Shown here in pieces: positions 58,458 to 64,000 of a stretch of DNA of 64,000 bases (the first letter of the stretch is position 1; each line of letters begins with the position of its first letter). This DNA is from Escherichia sp. MOD1-EC7003 (GTDB lineage: Bacteria; Pseudomonadota; Gammaproteobacteria; Enterobacterales; Enterobacteriaceae), in the NCBI RefSeq assembly GCF_002965065.1, contig NZ_PTRE01000078.1, positions 16,581 to 80,580 on the forward strand, written 5' to 3'. The notes below the pieces were generated by a model. That model was given only the letters and a program-made list of their open reading frames with translations, was not told the origin of the DNA and did not search any database. Both the position numbers and the translations under genes were made by a program.

Positions 58458-60392
58458 ATGAATATATTCGATCACTATCGCCAGCGATATGAAGCTGCCA
58501 AGGACGAAGAGTTCACACTGCAGGAGTTTCTTACCACTTGTCGGCAAGATCGCAGTGCTTATGCCAACGCGGCTGAGCGGCTATTGATGGCTATCGGTGA
58601 GCCTGTCATGGTCGATACAGCCCAGGAACCCAGACTTTCTCGACTCTTTTCTAACCGGGTCATTGCACGTTATCCGGCGTTTGAAGAGTTTTACGGCATG
58701 GAAGACGCGATTGAGCAGATTGTCTCTTATCTGAAGCACGCGGCCCAGGGACTGGAAGAGAAGAAACAGATTCTGTATCTGCTGGGGCCTGTGGGTGGGG
58801 GGAAATCATCGCTTGCTGAGCGACTGAAATCATTAATGCAGCTCGTACCGATTTACGTATTGAGCGCCAACGGTGAGCGTAGCCCGGTTAACGATCATCC
58901 ATTCTGTCTTTTCAATCCGCAGGAAGATGCGCAGATTCTGGAAAAAGAGTACGGCATTCCTCGCCGCTATCTTGGCACCATCATGTCGCCGTGGGCCGCA
59001 AAACGCCTGCATGAGTTTGGTGGCGATATCACTAAGTTCCGGGTTGTGAAGGTCTGGCCGTCAATTCTGCAACAAATTGCTATCGCCAAAACGGAACCCG
59101 GCGATGAGAACAACCAGGATATCTCAGCGCTGGTAGGGAAAGTCGATATTCGTAAACTCGAACACTATGCGCAGAACGACCCGGACGCCTACGGCTATTC
59201 CGGTGCGCTGTGCCGCGCCAACCAGGGGATCATGGAATTCGTTGAGATGTTTAAAGCGCCAATTAAAGTGCTGCATCCGCTGTTAACCGCCACTCAGGAA
59301 GGTAACTACAACGGGACGGAAGGTATCTCTGCCCTACCGTTCAACGGGATTATTCTCGCCCACTCGAACGAATCCGAATGGGTCACTTTCCGTAATAACA
59401 AAAACAACGAAGCCTTCCTCGACCGTGTTTATATCGTGAAGGTGCCATATTGCTTGCGCATTTCCGAAGAGATCAAAATCTACGAGAAATTGCTTAATCA
59501 CAGTGAACTGACTCACGCCCCATGCGCACCCGGCACACTAGAAACACTGTCACGTTTTTCTATTCTTTCACGCTTGAAAGACCCAGAAAACTCCAGCATT
59601 TATTCAAAGATGCGGGTTTATGATGGCGAAAGTCTGAAAGACACCGATCCCAAGGCCAAGTCGTATCAGGAGTATCGCGACTATGCCGGTGTTGATGAAG
59701 GGATGAACGGTCTGTCGACGCGTTTTGCGTTTAAGATCCTCTCCCGCGTGTTTAACTTCGACCACGTGGAAGTGGCGGCAAACCCGGTCCATCTGTTCTA
59801 CGTTCTGGAACAGCAGATCGAGCGCGAGCAGTTCCCGCAAGAGCAGGCAGAACGCTATCTGGAGTTTCTGAAAGGTTATCTGATCCCGAAATATGCCGAG
59901 TTTATCGGCAAAGAGATCCAGACAGCCTACCTTGAATCCTATTCCGAATATGGGCAGAACATTTTTGATCGTTATGTCACCTATGCGGATTTCTGGATTC
60001 AGGATCAGGAGTATCGCGATCCGGATACCGGACAATTGTTTGACCGTGAATCGCTGAACGCCGAGCTGGAGAAAATCGAAAAACCGGCGGGGATCAGCAA
60101 TCCGAAAGATTTCCGCAACGAGATAGTCAACTTTGTACTGCGCGCGAGAGCGAATAACAGCGGACGCAATCCGAACTGGACCAGCTATGAAAAACTGCGC
60201 ACGGTTATCGAGAAGAAAATGTTCTCCAATACTGAAGAGCTGTTGCCGGTTATTTCGTTTAACGCCAAAACCTCAACCGACGAGCAGAAGAAACACGACG
60301 ATTTTGTCGACCGTATGATGGAAAAAGGCTACACCCGTAAACAGGTGCGTTTACTGTGCGAATGGTATTTGCGCGTACGTAAATCGTCTTAA
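58458..60392 (+). CDS. yeaG: PrkA-family serine protein kinase YeaG
   Basis: 644-aa protein with an AAA-like N-terminal ATPase domain, P-loop LLGPVGGGKSSLAERLKS (about residues 108-125), and a C-terminal PrkA kinase-like domain (from about 420). In E. coli it contributes to survival under prolonged nitrogen starvation and stationary phase. The AAAGGACGG sequence before the ATG is the ribosome-binding site. It forms an operon with yeaH, separated by a 112-bp gap with a perfect palindrome. Confidence 0.95.
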   Translation: MNIFDHYRQRYEAAKDEEFTLQEFLTTCRQDRSAYANAAERLLMAIGEPVMVDTAQEPRLSRLFSNRVIARYPAFEEFYGMEDAIEQIVSYLKHAAQGLEEKKQILYLLGPVGGGKSSLAERLKSLMQLVPIYVLSANGERSPVNDHPFCLFNPQEDAQILEKEYGIPRRYLGTIMSPWAAKRLHEFGGDITKFRVVKVWPSILQQIAIAKTEPGDENNQDISALVGKVDIRKLEHYAQNDPDAYGYSGALCRANQGIMEFVEMFKAPIKVLHPLLTATQEGNYNGTEGISALPFNGIILAHSNESEWVTFRNNKNNEAFLDRVYIVKVPYCLRISEEIKIYEKLLNHSELTHAPCAPGTLETLSRFSILSRLKDPENSSIYSKMRVYDGESLKDTDPKAKSYQEYRDYAGVDEGMNGLSTRFAFKILSRVFNFDHVEVAANPVHLFYVLEQQIEREQFPQEQAERYLEFLKGYLIPKYAEFIGKEIQTAYLESYSEYGQNIFDRYVTYADFWIQDQEYRDPDTGQLFDRESLNAELEKIEKPAGISNPKDFRNEIVNFVLRARANNSGRNPNWTSYEKLRTVIEKKMFSNTEELLPVISFNAKTSTDEQKKHDDFVDRMMEKGYTRKQVRLLCEWYLRVRKSS

Positions 60393-60399
60393 CAACCAT

Positions 60400-60424
60400 G
60401 GCCCGGTACGCATGCTACCGGGCC
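60400..60424. repeat. Perfect palindrome between yeaG and yeaH
   Basis: GGCCCGGTA and TACCGGGCC flank a 7-nt loop, 7 bp after the yeaG stop. It has a REP-like core with a GGCCTACAAC tail. It may protect the yeaG message or reduce yeaH expression. Confidence 0.75.
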
Positions 60425-60492
60425 TACAACGACAGCGAACTGTGGGCCAGATAAGCGGCAACACAGGCGTAGCATACCGTTGGCAAATGTAG

Positions 60493-61788
<1,296 letters not shown>

Positions 61789-61793
61789 AACTC

Positions 61794-61820
61794 TCAGCCG
61801 GGTCATTGTCGCCTGGCTGA
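61794..61820 (+). terminator. yeaH terminator
   Basis: TCAGCC and GGCTGA with partly paired inner bases, followed by TTTTT, directly after the yeaH stop. Confidence 0.8.
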
Positions 61821-61934
61821 TTTTTATCTCAGTGTAAATTATCTCATTTATTACATACATTAGCTTACAATCGCTTTAAATATGACAGCATAACCTTTAC
61901 ACAATTTAGTTCCAGAAAACAATCATTCGGAAAA

Positions 61935-63410
61935 ATGATTCGGTCAACACGTATTTCCCTGGGGTTATTCTTTAATTATTTTTTATCGTTGCCGAAAATT
62001 GATCCCGGTCAAAACGATATATCCCCGCCATCAATAGAATCCAGCTCTCACATTGCACTCCTATTTATGGTTTCTATGGGTACACAGAAATTAAAAGCTC
62101 AAGGCTTTTTTATTTTCAGTTTATTGCTGACGCTAATTTTATTTTGCATTACTACCTTATATAACGAAAACACGAATGTAAAACTCATCCCACAGATGAA
62201 TTACCTGATGGTTGTTGTGGCTTTGTTTTTCCTTAACGCCGTCATTTTTCTTTTCATGTTAATGAAATATTTCACTAACAAACAAATTTTACCAACACTC
62301 ATTTTAAGCCTTGCATTTTTAAGCGGCCTTATCTATTTAGTTGAAACTATTGTAATTATCCATAAACCAATCAACGGCAGTACACTGATCCAGACAAAGT
62401 CGAATGATGTTTCTATTTTTTATATTTTCCGCCAACTCAGTTTTATTTGCTTAACATCGCTGGCGCTCTTTTGTTATGGTAAAGACAATATTCTTAACAA
62501 CTATAAGAAAAAAAGTGGCATCCTGCTGCTGGCGCTGATCCCCTTTTTAGTCTTTCCCCTTCTGGCACACAATCTGAGCAGTTATAACGCTGACTATTCT
62601 TTGTATGTCGTCGATTACTGCCCGGACAACCATACTGCGACCTGGGGAATCAACTATACAAAAATATTGGTTTGTCTGTGGGCATTTTTACTGTTCTTCA
62701 TTATCATGCGTACACGATTAGCCAGCGAACTATGGCCGTTAATAGCATTATTATGTCTGGCATCGCTATGCTGCAACCTACTTCTACTGACTCTGGATGA
62801 GTATAATTACACCATCTGGTATATCAGTCGCGGGATTGAAGTTTCCAGTAAACTGTTTGTTGTGTCTTTTCTGATTTATAACATTTTTCAGGAACTGCAA
62901 CTCTCCAGCAAACTGGCGGTACATGATGTATTGACTAATATTTATAATCGGCGTTACTTTTTCAACAGCGTAGAGTCATTATTGTCTCGGCCTGTTGTTA
63001 AGGATTTTTGTGTCATGCTGGTTGATATTAATCAGTTCAAACGCATCAATACGCAATGGGGACATCGTGTTGGTGATAAAGTGCTGGTTTCAATTGTCGA
63101 TATTATCCAGCAAAGCATCCACCCCGATGATATTTTAGCGCGACTGGAGGGGGAAGTGTTTGGCTTGCTATTTACCGAACTCAATAGTGCCCAGGCAAAA
63201 ATCATTGCGGAACGTATGCGTAAAAATGTCGAACTCCTGACCGGTTTTAGTAACAGATATGATGTTCCTGAACAAATGACCATCAGTATTGGCACGGTTT
63301 TTTCAACTGGTGACACACGTAATATCTCGCTTGTCATGACGGAAGCAGATAAAGCCTTGTGCGAAGCGAAAAGCGAAGGGGGCAACAAAGTGATTATTCA
63401 TTATATTTAA
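61935..63410 (+). CDS. cdgI: Degenerate diguanylate cyclase-like protein CdgI (YeaI)
   Basis: 491-aa membrane protein. The N-terminal sensory part (residues about 50-310) has eight or so hydrophobic segments and is of MASE type. The C-terminal GGDEF-like domain starts at about 325 (VHDVLTNIYNRRYFF). The active-site loop reads EGEVF at residues 405-409 instead of GGDEF, so cyclase activity is not expected. The surrounding fold (RLEGEVFGLLFTEL, MTISIGTV) is kept. It may act as a c-di-GMP or protein-binding sensor. It lies next to dgcJ. Confidence 0.93.
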   Translation: MIRSTRISLGLFFNYFLSLPKIDPGQNDISPPSIESSSHIALLFMVSMGTQKLKAQGFFIFSLLLTLILFCITTLYNENTNVKLIPQMNYLMVVVALFFLNAVIFLFMLMKYFTNKQILPTLILSLAFLSGLIYLVETIVIIHKPINGSTLIQTKSNDVSIFYIFRQLSFICLTSLALFCYGKDNILNNYKKKSGILLLALIPFLVFPLLAHNLSSYNADYSLYVVDYCPDNHTATWGINYTKILVCLWAFLLFFIIMRTRLASELWPLIALLCLASLCCNLLLLTLDEYNYTIWYISRGIEVSSKLFVVSFLIYNIFQELQLSSKLAVHDVLTNIYNRRYFFNSVESLLSRPVVKDFCVMLVDINQFKRINTQWGHRVGDKVLVSIVDIIQQSIHPDDILARLEGEVFGLLFTELNSAQAKIIAERMRKNVELLTGFSNRYDVPEQMTISIGTVFSTGDTRNISLVMTEADKALCEAKSEGGNKVIIHYI

Positions 63411-63590
63411 GTGCAAAAGTATTCACAGCCATGCTTTTTGCGTGGCCTTTGCATACAATTTATTACTATTACCCCTAAATTTCTCCTCCCTGGCGGCGCA
63501 GGGATGAGTATAATTAGCGCCCCTGTGCCAGGTCGCAATCGAACTTTATCTGGTTTTCTCGTTTCACTAACCGAAGGAGTGCCATTTATC

Positions 63591-63940
63591 ATGAAATTGC
63601 ACCATAGAATGCTCCGGCATTTTATCGCCGCAAGTGTCATTGTGCTGACATCTTCCTTCCTTATTTTTGAACTTGTCGCCAGCGACAGAGCAATGAGTGC
63701 CTATCTGCGCTATATCGTGCAGAAAGCAGACTCCTCGTTTCTTTATGACAAGTATCAGAATCAGAGTATTGCCGCGCATGTGATGCGCGCGCTCGTTACT
63801 GAGCAGTCGGAAGTATCGTCAGAACAGCGGCGCGCCATCTGCGAGGCTTTTGAGTCTGCCAATAATACCCATGGCTTAAACCTGACGGCCCATAAATACC
63901 CGGGCTTACGCGGCACACTACAAACCGCATCCACTGACTG
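63591..63940 (+). pseudogene. dgcJ: Diguanylate cyclase DgcJ (YeaJ), interrupted after codon 116
   Basis: In K-12 YeaJ is a 496-aa membrane diguanylate cyclase. Here the N-terminus is normal: MKLHHRMLRHFIAASVIVLT, a membrane segment at about residues 11-28 and the start of the periplasmic sensor. It runs up to LRGTLQTASTD (residue 116). From 63941 the sequence no longer encodes YeaJ (VSANDIRQ then stop). The second membrane segment and GGDEF domain are missing from the window. The product, if made, would be an inactive 125-aa stub. An AGGAG site lies 11 bp before the ATG. The rest of the gene may lie beyond the window, after the inserted DNA. Confidence 0.88.
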
Positions 63941-64000
63941 TGTCAGCGCCAATGATATAAGACAGTAATTCACCATTTGGATTGTCCGCTCCACCCAACA
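63941..64000. mobile_element. Probable left end of an inserted element inside dgcJ
   Basis: The last 60 bases begin TGTCAGCGCCAATGATATAA and do not match yeaJ coding sequence as I know it. A 5'-TG terminus at an abrupt junction inside a gene is typical of many insertion sequences (IS3, IS21 and related families). I cannot identify the family, and the right end and target duplication lie outside the window. A chromosomal rearrangement is the alternative. Confidence 0.55.

Noticed and set aside
58234..58461. A 75-codon frame in the mipA-yeaG gap
   Set aside because: It overlaps the sigma-54 promoter region, has no ribosome-binding site and no protein-like features.

Overview
The window reads as chromosomal DNA of Escherichia coli or Shigella. 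Gene content, order and near-identical proteins follow the K-12 block from pheT to yeaJ (about 38-40 min), including REP/BIME elements and an AUU-started infC. All comparisons with K-12 here are from memory of that genome; no alignment was run. No rRNA, tRNA, CRISPR array or prophage was seen.

Layout: (1) 1-6300, minus strand: the translation cluster pheT-pheS-pheM-rplT-rpmI-infC-thrS. (2) 6500-8000: decayed arpB-like relics, the small membrane protein gene yniD and a frameshifted ydiY. (3) 8200-17060: pfkB, ydiZ, yniA, yniB, hxpB, SOS-regulated ydjM, cystine transporter tcyP, cedA and catalase katE. (4) 17200-22450: the chitobiose operon chbBCARFG. (5) 22740-25410: osmE, nadE, a 5'-truncated cho, an internally deleted ves, and spy. 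(6) 25740-31770: the arginine succinyltransferase operon astCADBE behind a sigma-54 promoter. (7) 32200-41920: xthA, then the ydjXYZ-ynjABCDE run (DedA-like proteins, Cys-rich lipoprotein, AhpD-like protein, ABC transporter, rhodanese), ynjF, nudG, ynjH. (8) 42200-53150: gdhA, ynjI, topB, selD, ydjA, sppA, a SIMPL-domain gene not present at this place in K-12, ansA, pncA. (9) 53250-64000: yeaC, msrB, gapA, yeaD, yeaE, mipA, the stress genes yeaG-yeaH, the degenerate GGDEF gene cdgI, and dgcJ (yeaJ), which is cut at codon 117 by foreign sequence running off the window end.

The main story is strain-specific erosion on a conserved backbone. The lesions are: ydiY (4-bp repeat loss), cho (loss of the GIY-YIG nuclease half next to a REP), ves (internal deletion), ydjY (stop at codon 3 of the expected start), ynjC (amber codon 260), ynjD (early stop, 7 residues lost) and dgcJ (apparent insertion). 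The K-12 genes ydjE to ydjL (between pncA and yeaC) and ydjO (between tcyP and cedA) are absent. This density of lesions resembles Shigella or another host-adapted lineage, but the window alone does not settle that. I did not find a convincing wholly new system. The best leads are the SIMPL-domain gene and the poorly understood ydjXYZ-ynjABCDE cluster.
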